From SKVR01 sp964589855 (lineage in GTDB: Bacteria; Bacteroidota; Bacteroidia; Bacteroidales; UBA7960): 7,447 nt of DNA. Location of the stretch: the NCBI GenBank assembly GCA_964589855.1, contig CAZPVB010000182.1:1-7447 (forward strand). The letters run 5' to 3'. A model generated the notes under the pieces. The model was given only the letters and a program-made list of their open reading frames with translations. It was not told the origin of the DNA and searched no databases. Of this stretch, positions 1-7,358 are shown one piece after another. Position 1 is the stretch's first letter. Every line of letters begins with the position of its first letter. The position numbers were made by a program, and so were the translations under genes.

Positions 1-158
1 TGGGGTTGATAGAGAACTAAACCACTTCAAGGGTCTGCGACCGCTTAAAGGGTTTCAGAAGAAAAAGCAAACCCTCAAAGCGGTTGAAAACCCTTTGAGC
101 GGTTGGGGTTGATAGAGAACTAAACCACTTCAAGGGTCTGCGACCGCTTAAAGGGTTT
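1..158. repeat. Tandem 55-bp perfect direct repeat (1-55 and 104-158), period 103 bp
   Basis: Bases 1-55 and 104-158 are identical over 55 bp. Each copy holds the end of a B half-unit plus a spacer (starting tggggttgatagagaac), followed by the 37-bp A half-unit (19-55 and 122-158). After the identical stretch the copies diverge (cagaagaaaaagc against ggggaagaaactg). The first copy starts at the window edge, so a further B half-unit probably lies just upstream. Perfect identity over 55 bp next to diverged flanks suggests a recent duplication of one repeat unit, or strong conservation of it. Confidence 0.93.
69..158. repeat. Composite palindromic intergenic repeat, B-A unit (left copy)
   Basis: Half-unit B (69-105) is followed by a 16-base spacer (106-121) and half-unit A (122-158). 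The reverse complement of A aligns to B without gaps at 28 of 37 positions, and two more positions would be G-U pairs in RNA. The unit could therefore fold into a long imperfect hairpin. B also has internal structure: ctcaaag at 74-80 pairs with ctttgag at 93-99, and its two halves (aaaccctcaaagcggttg, then aaaaccctttgagcggttg) are near direct repeats. This layout resembles REP/BIME-type extragenic palindromes. I do not recognise a named family. Possible roles, all inferred, are mRNA 3'-end formation, transcript stabilisation, or a relic of a small mobile element. Confidence 0.85.
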
Positions 159-172
159 GGGGAAGAAACTGT

Positions 173-228
173 AAACCCTCATCGAAAGAAAACCAAAACC
201 CTTAAAGCGGTTGAAAACCCTTTGAGCG
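173..228. repeat. Partial B half-units at the gene-proximal end of the array
   Basis: The first bases of B (aaaccctca) recur at 173-181 and then degrade. A nearly full B-like copy follows at 196-228, in which ctcaaag is replaced by cttaaag, and it breaks off after tttgagcg. No A half-unit follows, so this copy has lost its hairpin partner. These look like decayed or truncated edges of the array next to the unique leader sequence. Confidence 0.75.
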
Positions 229-428
229 CTCAGGTTCGTTTCCGTAAAACGCTTATTAGAAGCATTGAAATAACAGCTAACTTTACCGCAGAAAAAAGTT
301 ATACTTTTTGCCCTTTGAGTTAAGATCGTCTGGACAAATTAAACAGTGCCAGGTAGAGTTGCAAGCTCTCACACCAAGCATTGAGGAAAACGAATACCTG
401 AAACAAACGTAAAACATCTCTCTCCAAA
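229..428 (+). other. Non-coding leader upstream of the large kinase
   Basis: This 200-bp stretch joins the repeat array to the kinase start. I see no credible small gene in it. It contains only weak inverted repeats: cgttt/aaacg at 237-241 and 247-251, and agag/ctct ends at 355-369. Bases 311-319 (ccctttgag) match part of the B half-unit and may be a remnant or chance. An in-frame stop at 399-401 precedes the kinase, so its coding region cannot extend into the leader. The bases just before the start (ctctctccaaa) show no Shine-Dalgarno sequence. Confidence 0.7.
282..310 (+). promoter_or_regulatory. Weak candidate Bacteroidota-type promoter for the kinase gene
   Basis: The stretch tatactttttg (300-310) resembles the Bacteroidota -7 element TAnnTTTG with one extra base. 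A ttta tract at 282-285 lies about 17 bases upstream, where a degenerate -33 TTTG element could sit. Neither element is exact and A/T-rich matches are common by chance. It would give a 5' untranslated region of roughly 110 bases. It is listed as the best available candidate in the leader. Confidence 0.25.
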
Positions 429-3400
429 ATGAATGCACTCATTATCGAAGACTCTAAAAGTGTTGCCGCGGCAACAAAAAAGATCACGGAAGCAGAAGAT
501 TACAAAACGACTTGTTTTTCCAATGCCACCAAAGCATTGGAATGGTTAAAGCAAAATACAGCCGACCTCATGGTGGTGGATTACAAACTGCCCGATATGA
601 CCGGTAAGGAGTTCATTGAAAAAGTTGCAGCACAACACCATGCAGTACCCCCTTTTATTGTTTCTACCGGCAAAGGCAGTGAGCGTGTAGCAGTGGAAAT
701 GATGCGCCTCGGGGCAAAAGACTATGTAATGAAAGACCAGATGTTTCAGGAAATGCTCCCCCTGGTAATCAAAAGAGTAACCCACGCCATCAACGAGGAA
801 AAATGGCGGGAAAAAGCCGAAGACGAGCTGGCCAGGAGCAAGAGAAGATACCAGATGCTGGCACAGCAATCTGCCATGGGCGTTGCCATTCACAAAATCA
901 TTACCAACCAGGAGGGAGAACCCATCGATTATCAGTTTGTGGAAGCAAACAATGCTTTCAACGATTTTACAGGATTAAAGCCCCAAAACATCGTGGGCAA
1001 AACAGTTCGTGAGGTCATTCCCAACATCGAAAAGACTGCATTTGACTGGATAGGGTTTTACGGGAAAATTGCACTGGAAGGGACAAGCGAAGAGTTTGAG
1101 CAATTCAGTGAGCCACTCAGCCGATGGTACAAAGTTTACGCATACTCCACAGAAAAATATTACTTCACAACGATTTTTACAGACACAACCCTTGACCATA
1201 TTATCACTGAATCATCGCAGGTATTCAACTCCTATTCTGCTTCATCTATTGATTACGAATTCATTTTGAAGCAGATGCAAAGAATCACAGGGGCAAAATA
1301 CGCTACACTGAATATTTTCGATGAAAACAAAGAGTTTACCACCACCGCCATTACCGGGATAAATGAAAACATAAAAAAAGCCACTGCCATTCTCGGTTTT
1401 CAGTTAGTTGGAAAAAAATGGAAGCACGATCCGGACAGGGAAGAAAAGATAAGCACATCCAAAACGACCATCTTCAAGGATTTAGGCCATTTAACGGGAA
1501 AATCCATGCCCGGGGCAGTATCAACTATTTTGAAAAGATCTTTTAACCTGGGACAGATCGCCGTCATAAAATCGTTGAAGGAAACAGAACCGGTTGGTGA
1601 TTTCACATTGATCTTTGAAAAAGGCATTACCCTGCAAAACCAGAAAGTAGCAGAACTATTTGCCGATTTAACCGGCATGCTCATTGCCCGTGTAAAGGCC
1701 GAGAGTGCTGACCTGGAAAACAGACACCGCTATGAATCGTTGGTCAATAATATTCCCGGCATCACCTATCGCTGCAAAAACGATCCTGACTGGACCATGA
1801 TCTTTATCAGCAAACCGGTGGATACCATTACAGGATATACATCTGATGAGTTGCTGAATAACAGGGCAACTTCCTACGGAAAACTCATACACAAAGAAGA
1901 CAAACAAAAGGTAACAGATGCCATAAACACTGGTATCAAAACCCGCAAGCATTGGGAAATAGAATACCGGGTTACCCACAAATCCGGCACCATCAGATGG
2001 GTTTACGAAAAAGGCATGACAGTTTACCATGAAAAAGATGAAGTGGACTATCTGGATGGTTTTATTTTTGACATTACAGAAAAAAAAGCCGCTGAAGAGG
2101 CAAAATTTAAGCAGACAGGCCTTATCCAGTCGCTGCTGAACAGCATCCCCGATTTCATATTTTATAAAAACCTCGAAGGTAAATACATGGGTTGCAACCC
2201 CGCTTTTGCAGAGCATGTGGGGCGAAACCCTGAAGAAATAACAGGGCTGAGCGACTTTGACCTCTACCCCAAAGAGCTGGCCCAATTTTTCAGGAAAAAT
2301 GACCGCACTATGCTGGACTCAGGGAAACAACAAAGCAACGAAGAATGGATAACCTATCCCGATGGACGAAAAGAACTGCTTGACACCATCAAAACACCCT
2401 ACCGCGATGCAAATGGCAAAGTTATTGGCGTATTGGGCATTAGCCATATCATTACCCGGCACAAACAAACAGAACAACGCCTGGACACCATCCTCTCTAA
2501 CACCCCGGCAGTAATTTATACATACCGGATTGATAAGCAAGGAAACCCTCACCTGACATATATCAATGATAATGTGATAAATATCCTGGGGTTCAAACCA
2601 AAGCAGTTTATTGAAAGTATCGAGTTGTGGTTCAGCTGTGTACACCCCGAAGACATACCAAAACTCGCCGAAAAACTGGCAGGAAAGGCCATGACCAACG
2701 AATACCGGTTTAAAGACAAGCAGGGAAAGTACCATTGGCTGCTCGACAACCAGAAAGTATTGCGGCATGAAGATGATTTTACAGAAATCATTGGCACCTG
2801 GTGGGATATTACCCATCAGAAAGAAGTTGAACAATCCCTCTCAATAGAAAGAAAACGTCTGCAAAGCATCCTTGAAGGTACCAATGTGGGTACATGGGAA
2901 TGGAATGTGCAAACCGGTAAAACCATTTTCAACGACCGGTGGGCACAGATTGTAGGGTATGAAATAGATGAATTATTGCCAACAACCATTGATACGTGGA
3001 CAGGTTTCGCCCATCCCGATGATTTAGCCAAAAGCAATGAAGTGCTGCAAAAACATTTTTCAGGTAAACTGGAATATTATGAGTTTGAAAGTCGCATGAA
3101 GCACAAAGACGGACATTGGGTTTGGGTGCTTGACCGGGGAAAGGTGGTTTCGTGGACTCAGGACCATCAACCCCTGATTATATCTGGCACACACCAGGAT
3201 ATTACCCGGCGCAAGATAGACGAACAAAGAATCCAGGAGTCAGAAAAGTTACAACGATCGTTGCTGGAAAACATTGCTGCAGGCATTATGATCATTGACC
3301 CGGAAACAAGAAAAATTGAAATCGTAAATAAATATGCACAGCAACTTATAGGACTGCCCGAAGAGGAAATTTTGGGCCGGTTGTGCCATCAGTTTGTTTG

Positions 3401-6266
3401 CCCTGCCCACGAAGAATGCTGTCCCATCTGCGATAAAAGCCAGGATGTGGATAACGCTGACAAAAAGCTGCTTACAGCTACCGGAAAAGAAATACCCATT
3501 CTCAAGACGGTAAAAAAGATCACCATAAACGGAAAAGAAAAGCTCATTGAGAGCTTTGTGGAGATTACAGAAAAAAAAGCCACAGAAGAGCTGTTGATAA
3601 AAAGTGCAGAGCTGCTCAAGAACCTTTCCCGGCAAATACCAGGAGTTATTTATCAGTACAAAGTAAACCCTGATGGAAATGCTTGTTTCCCCTTTGCTTC
3701 TGAAAATATTTATGAAGTTTATGAAGTGCAACCCCACGAGGTAAAAACGGATGCATCGCCTGTTTTTAAGCGCCTGCATCCCGGTGACTATGAAAACGTT
3801 GTGGCAAGCATCAGTAAATCCAGAGAGAACCTTACCCAGTGGGAAGCCGAATACCGGGTCATCCTGCCCAAAAAGGGCGAACGCTGGTTGCGCGGTACGG
3901 CCAACCCTGAAAAACTGGAAGACGGCAGTGTTTTGTGGCACGGATATATATTTGATTACACTGAGATTAAAGAAATTCAACTGGAAACCGAAAAAGCAAA
4001 AAAACAGTTTGAGCTGGCAGTAGCAGGTACCAACGATGGTATCTGGGACTGGGACATAAAAACCAACGCACTCTTTTTATCAAAACGCTGGAAAGATATG
4101 CTTGGATACGAAGACCATGAGCTGAAAAACCATCTGTACACATTCTTTCAATTGGTATATGCGGAGGATATGCCAGCGTTGGATAAGTATATTCAGGCTT
4201 ACCTCAGTGGCAAAATACAGAATTACTCCATAGAATTCAGGATGAAACATAAAGATGGTTCACTCAAATGGATACTGGCCAAAGGAGAAGCTTTGCGCGA
4301 TCGATACGGCGTACCCTACCGAATGGCAGGATCGCACAGCGATATTACCCAACGCAGGCAAATGGAAGAGCAGCTCAGGGAAAACTCAATCCGTCTTGAA
4401 CTGGCTATGGATGCCGGTGAACATGGCTTCTGGGACTGGAACCTGATCACAGACAATACCTTTTTCAGCCCCACTTACTATACAATGCTTGGATATGAAG
4501 ACCAGGAATTACCCATGAACCTGGATACTTTCATGAAACTTGTCCATCCTGAAGATGCACAAAAAGTTATGCCAATCATACAACAGAGCATTGAAAAAGC
4601 AACATCCTACGAAGTGGAGTTCAGGTTAAAATGCAAGGATGGTTCATACAAATGGGTAATGGGCAAAGGAAAGGCATATTTCGATGACCAATCCGGCAAA
4701 CCCACCCGTGCTGTTGGCGTACATATCGATATCGACGGGCGTAAAAGAGCCGAAAATGAACTGATCAAAAAAAACAAGATGCTCGAAGAGACTACTAAAA
4801 TGGCCAACACCATGGCTGCAGAAGCCGCCGCAGCCAATGCCGCCAAAAGCGAATTCCTGGCAAACATGAGCCACGAAATACGAACCCCCATGAACTCCAT
4901 ACTGGGCTTCAGTGAGATCATGTTCAACACCACTAATGATAAAAAACAAAAGAATTATCTTAATACGATCCTCGACAGCGGGCAAACCTTGTTATCACTT
5001 ATCAACGATATACTCGACCTGTCAAAAATTGAGGCCGGGAAAATGGACATATCCTATGAACCCATTGACCTGAGGATGATCATCGCAGATATCAGGCGAC
5101 TCTTTTCACAGAATGCAGAAGACAAAAATATTGAACTCATTACCGAAATTGACGAAAATTTTCCCCACACGGTACTTGTCGACGAAATACGTTTAAGGCA
5201 AATTTTGCTGAACATTACAGGCAATGCCATAAAATTTACCAACAAAGGATATGTAAAAATTACGTTAACAATACTGAATATTTCAAATGATAACCTCGGT
5301 TTTGAAATTGCTGTTGAAGACACCGGCATTGGTGTTGCCCCTCAGCAACAATCCCTCATTTTTGAATCCTTCAGACAGGCGTCAGGCCAGGATAGTCGCC
5401 AATACAGTGGTACCGGGTTAGGACTATCCATCAGCAAAAAACTCGTTGAACTTATGAATGGCGAGATACGTCTGTCAAGCACACCCGGAAAAGGAAGCAC
5501 TTTTACCATCGTGTTTCAGAACATTCAGTATTCCAAAAGTAACGAGGAAAAGCAACTTGAGTATATGTGGAATGATGAGGTGCTGGATTTCAGAAAACAA
5601 AAAGTACTCCTGATCGACGATGTGGCATATAACAGGCAATTGGTAGAAGGTTATCTGGAAAACAATAACCTGTTGATCTATGAAGCAGAAAACGGAGCGC
5701 TGGCCATAGAAGCAGCAAGAAATTACCAACCCGACCTGATTTTGATGGATTTAAGAATGCCCGTAATGGACGGATACCACGCCACAAGGATTTTGAAACA
5801 AGACCCTGATTTGAAAAATATTCCCGTTGTGGCCCTTACAGCATCTACCATGAAGGGACAGAATGAGGAACCTGAAAAACTCTTTAATGGCATACTCCAT
5901 AAACCTGTAAAAAAGCAAGCGCTTATTCGTATCCTGGCAAACCACCTGAAGCATAAAAAAAACAAAAAAGAAACATGGCAAACCAATAATGATAGTAAAG
6001 ACAGTATTTCCTCACAAAATTTTATCATCTCTGAAGAAGTCAGGCAACTATTCAATGAGCAATTTGCCGGAAAAATTGAAGACCAGGGCGGATATGTTAT
6101 ACTCGACGAACTGGATACGTTGCTGGAGCAGATAAAAGAGTTCACGGTCAATTATAAAGTACTGGCGCTGCAGGATCCACTGGAAAAGATCCAGCGTTAC
6201 AGAGACGACTTTGATTTAACTATGATTCAGCAAACTTTGCACACCCTTAAAAATTTATTCCGCTAA
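429..6266 (+). CDS. Giant soluble hybrid sensor histidine kinase (REC-PAS-GAF-PASx8-HisKA-HATPase-REC)
   Basis: The 1945-residue product is a cytoplasmic hybrid histidine kinase that should autophosphorylate on His and pass phosphate to its own C-terminal receiver. Domains in order, with approximate residues: REC 1-120 (acidic E7/D8, acceptor D51, K102); helical linker 117-140; PAS1 137-255; GAF-like 257-427; PAS2 435-553; PAS3 564-682; PAS4 684-798; PAS5 808-930; cysteine-rich PAS6 939-1050; PAS7 1056-1184; PAS8 1190-1312; PAS9 1318-1440; coiled linker 1441-1475; HisKA with SHEIRTP (H1482, phosphatase-type T1486); HATPase_c about 1580-1697 (N1595/N1599, DTGIG 1631-1635, F box near 1645-1648, GTGLGL 1661-1666); REC 1724-1840 (D1730/D1731, acceptor D1774, T1804, K1825); helical tail to 1945. 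Every key catalytic residue is present. No signal peptide, membrane segment or DNA-binding domain is visible. The ATG at 429 is the first start after an in-frame stop at 399. Ligands and final output are unknown. A second, damaged kinase-family gene follows after 26 bp and is probably co-transcribed. Confidence 0.97.
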   Translation: MNALIIEDSKSVAAATKKITEAEDYKTTCFSNATKALEWLKQNTADLMVVDYKLPDMTGKEFIEKVAAQHHAVPPFIVSTGKGSERVAVEMMRLGAKDYVMKDQMFQEMLPLVIKRVTHAINEEKWREKAEDELARSKRRYQMLAQQSAMGVAIHKIITNQEGEPIDYQFVEANNAFNDFTGLKPQNIVGKTVREVIPNIEKTAFDWIGFYGKIALEGTSEEFEQFSEPLSRWYKVYAYSTEKYYFTTIFTDTTLDHIITESSQVFNSYSASSIDYEFILKQMQRITGAKYATLNIFDENKEFTTTAITGINENIKKATAILGFQLVGKKWKHDPDREEKISTSKTTIFKDLGHLTGKSMPGAVSTILKRSFNLGQIAVIKSLKETEPVGDFTLIFEKGITLQNQKVAELFADLTGMLIARVKAESADLENRHRYESLVNNIPGITYRCKNDPDWTMIFISKPVDTITGYTSDELLNNRATSYGKLIHKEDKQKVTDAINTGIKTRKHWEIEYRVTHKSGTIRWVYEKGMTVYHEKDEVDYLDGFIFDITEKKAAEEAKFKQTGLIQSLLNSIPDFIFYKNLEGKYMGCNPAFAEHVGRNPEEITGLSDFDLYPKELAQFFRKNDRTMLDSGKQQSNEEWITYPDGRKELLDTIKTPYRDANGKVIGVLGISHIITRHKQTEQRLDTILSNTPAVIYTYRIDKQGNPHLTYINDNVINILGFKPKQFIESIELWFSCVHPEDIPKLAEKLAGKAMTNEYRFKDKQGKYHWLLDNQKVLRHEDDFTEIIGTWWDITHQKEVEQSLSIERKRLQSILEGTNVGTWEWNVQTGKTIFNDRWAQIVGYEIDELLPTTIDTWTGFAHPDDLAKSNEVLQKHFSGKLEYYEFESRMKHKDGHWVWVLDRGKVVSWTQDHQPLIISGTHQDITRRKIDEQRIQESEKLQRSLLENIAAGIMIIDPETRKIEIVNKYAQQLIGLPEEEILGRLCHQFVCPAHEECCPICDKSQDVDNADKKLLTATGKEIPILKTVKKITINGKEKLIESFVEITEKKATEELLIKSAELLKNLSRQIPGVIYQYKVNPDGNACFPFASENIYEVYEVQPHEVKTDASPVFKRLHPGDYENVVASISKSRENLTQWEAEYRVILPKKGERWLRGTANPEKLEDGSVLWHGYIFDYTEIKEIQLETEKAKKQFELAVAGTNDGIWDWDIKTNALFLSKRWKDMLGYEDHELKNHLYTFFQLVYAEDMPALDKYIQAYLSGKIQNYSIEFRMKHKDGSLKWILAKGEALRDRYGVPYRMAGSHSDITQRRQMEEQLRENSIRLELAMDAGEHGFWDWNLITDNTFFSPTYYTMLGYEDQELPMNLDTFMKLVHPEDAQKVMPIIQQSIEKATSYEVEFRLKCKDGSYKWVMGKGKAYFDDQSGKPTRAVGVHIDIDGRKRAENELIKKNKMLEETTKMANTMAAEAAAANAAKSEFLANMSHEIRTPMNSILGFSEIMFNTTNDKKQKNYLNTILDSGQTLLSLINDILDLSKIEAGKMDISYEPIDLRMIIADIRRLFSQNAEDKNIELITEIDENFPHTVLVDEIRLRQILLNITGNAIKFTNKGYVKITLTILNISNDNLGFEIAVEDTGIGVAPQQQSLIFESFRQASGQDSRQYSGTGLGLSISKKLVELMNGEIRLSSTPGKGSTFTIVFQNIQYSKSNEEKQLEYMWNDEVLDFRKQKVLLIDDVAYNRQLVEGYLENNNLLIYEAENGALAIEAARNYQPDLILMDLRMPVMDGYHATRILKQDPDLKNIPVVALTASTMKGQNEEPEKLFNGILHKPVKKQALIRILANHLKHKKNKKETWQTNNDSKDSISSQNFIISEEVRQLFNEQFAGKIEDQGGYVILDELDTLLEQIKEFTVNYKVLALQDPLEKIQRYRDDFDLTMIQQTLHTLKNLFR

Positions 6267-6292
6267 GAAATAACAGATCAAAGATTAATAGT

Positions 6293-7349
6293 ATGACAAG
6301 AAAGAAAAAGGATAAAACCTCCAAAGATTTGATCCTTTTAGTGGATGATCAACCTGCCAATCTGAAAGTTATTGCCAATATCCCCGCAGCAAGAGTACAA
6401 TCTCGCCTTTGCAAGCACCGGCATCCATGCCCTTGAAATGATCGAAAAAAAACCTCCCGACCTGATCCTGCTGGATATCATGATGCCCGAAATGGATGGA
6501 TTTGAGGTTTGCGGAAAGATCATGGAAAACCAACAAACAAGAAAAATACCTGTTGTCTTTCTCAGTGCCAAAAGTGAAATTGGAGACATTGTGAAGGGTT
6601 TTGAACTAGGGGGAGTTGATTATATTACCAAACCTTTCAAACCGCTGGAAGTAAAAGTGAGGATCAAAAACCACCTGAAAATTCAAAGCGCCATACGCGA
6701 TAAAATTGAATCCGAAAAACAAAAGCAATTGCTGCAAAAAGAGAGGGATGTTGCCAGAAACACACTGCAGTTTAAACAAAAATTTATCGCCAGTCTCAGT
6801 CATGAGATCAGAACACCTCTTACCGCTATCATTGGAATGCTCGAAATAATGCAAAATACCAACCTTGATAAAAACCAGCAGGATTATTTCAATACCTTAA
6901 AAGTATCAGCCGACAACATGGCAGTGATTATAGACCAGATTCTGGATTTCTCGAGAATTGAATCGGGGAACGTAAAACTAAACGATCAACCCACCCGCAT
7001 AAAGGAGCTGGCAGAAGATAAAGTTGTTACCCAAAAAGTGGCAAAACTGATGCTTTCCTCCCTGGGGCATGAAGTATCCATTGCCCAAAACGGACAGGAA
7101 GTACTTGACATATACGAACCCGGACATTTCGACATTATCCTCATGGATATTCAAATGCCCCTGATGGATGGTGTAACCGCCACTCAAAAACTCAAAGAGA
7201 AACATGCAATCCTGCCACCCATTGTAGGTCTCAGCGCCAACGCCTTTGAGGGTGACCGTACCAAATATATGGACCTAAGCATGGACGACTACCTGACCAA
7301 ACCGGTGAAAGGAACAGATTTTGAGCGTTTGGCGGGTAGGTTGTTTTAA
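6293..7349 (+). pseudogene. Decayed hybrid kinase/response regulator: frameshifted REC, HisKA, no ATPase, REC
   Basis: The natural start is the ATG at 6293, 26 bp after the upstream stop. It opens MTRKKKDKTSKDLILLVDDQ, the beginning of a receiver domain with acidic D18/D19. That frame ends at a TGA at 6434-6436. The rest of the same receiver continues in another frame from about 6380 (SPQQEYNLAFASTG, then LILLDIMMPEMDG with the acceptor Asp encoded at 6474-6476). A coiled linker follows, then HisKA with SHEIRTP (His codon 6801-6803). The X-region helix ends IESGNVKLNDQPTRIKEL and joins directly to AEDKVVTQK, the start of a second receiver (acceptor Asp codon 7146-7148, Lys in LTKPV). No HATPase_c motif lies between, so about 175 residues are absent relative to the upstream kinase. 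A split first receiver plus a missing catalytic domain point to gene decay. The alternatives are a sequencing error for the frameshift, or a surviving reduced protein. Confidence 0.75.
6372..7349 (+). CDS. Open 3' part of the damaged gene: truncated REC-HisKA-REC protein
   Basis: This 325-residue frame could still be translated if a start is available, and automatic annotation would probably call it a response regulator. Its first codon is TTG (6372), inside the sequence of the original receiver; the first in-frame ATG is at 6438. It lacks beta-strand 1 and the acidic pair of the first receiver, so phosphorylation of D35 would be impaired. Residues 36-43 (IMMPEMDG) and the TKPF motif at 87-90 are intact. 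HisKA carries H144 in SHEIRTP. The second receiver (about 212-325) keeps E215/D216, D259, S288 and K310, although it has lost most of its first strand at the join. No ribosome-binding site is evident. It is listed separately so that the readable frame is not lost; the pseudogene entry describes the whole locus. Confidence 0.45.
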   Translation: MPISPQQEYNLAFASTGIHALEMIEKKPPDLILLDIMMPEMDGFEVCGKIMENQQTRKIPVVFLSAKSEIGDIVKGFELGGVDYITKPFKPLEVKVRIKNHLKIQSAIRDKIESEKQKQLLQKERDVARNTLQFKQKFIASLSHEIRTPLTAIIGMLEIMQNTNLDKNQQDYFNTLKVSADNMAVIIDQILDFSRIESGNVKLNDQPTRIKELAEDKVVTQKVAKLMLSSLGHEVSIAQNGQEVLDIYEPGHFDIILMDIQMPLMDGVTATQKLKEKHAILPPIVGLSANAFEGDRTKYMDLSMDDYLTKPVKGTDFERLAGRLF

Positions 7350-7358
7350 GTTAAAAGT

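Noticed and set aside
1..228. CRISPR-like direct repeats
   Set aside because: The units are internally palindromic, partly degenerate and irregularly spaced, the spacers are not uniform in length, and no cas gene is present.
355..369. Near-palindrome agagttgcaagctct as an operator
   Set aside because: The stem is only about five or six pairs including one G-T pair, and there is no second copy nearby. Chance is a sufficient explanation.
3249..3980. 243-codon open frame on the minus strand, along with other long minus-strand frames
   Set aside because: It lies wholly inside the conserved PAS6-PAS7 coding sequence of the kinase. Its translation is rich in Phe, Cys and His with no recognisable domain, as expected for an antisense shadow.
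6267..6292. Promoter or terminator between the two genes
   Set aside because: The gap is only 26 bp with no hairpin, T-run or TAnnTTTG-type element, which fits co-transcription.
6380..6386. Programmed +1 frameshift at the ccc-c run
   Set aside because: A +1 shift leaves the receiver one residue short of all three other receivers in the window, and the gene carries a second lesion, so mutation is more likely. It is not fully excluded.
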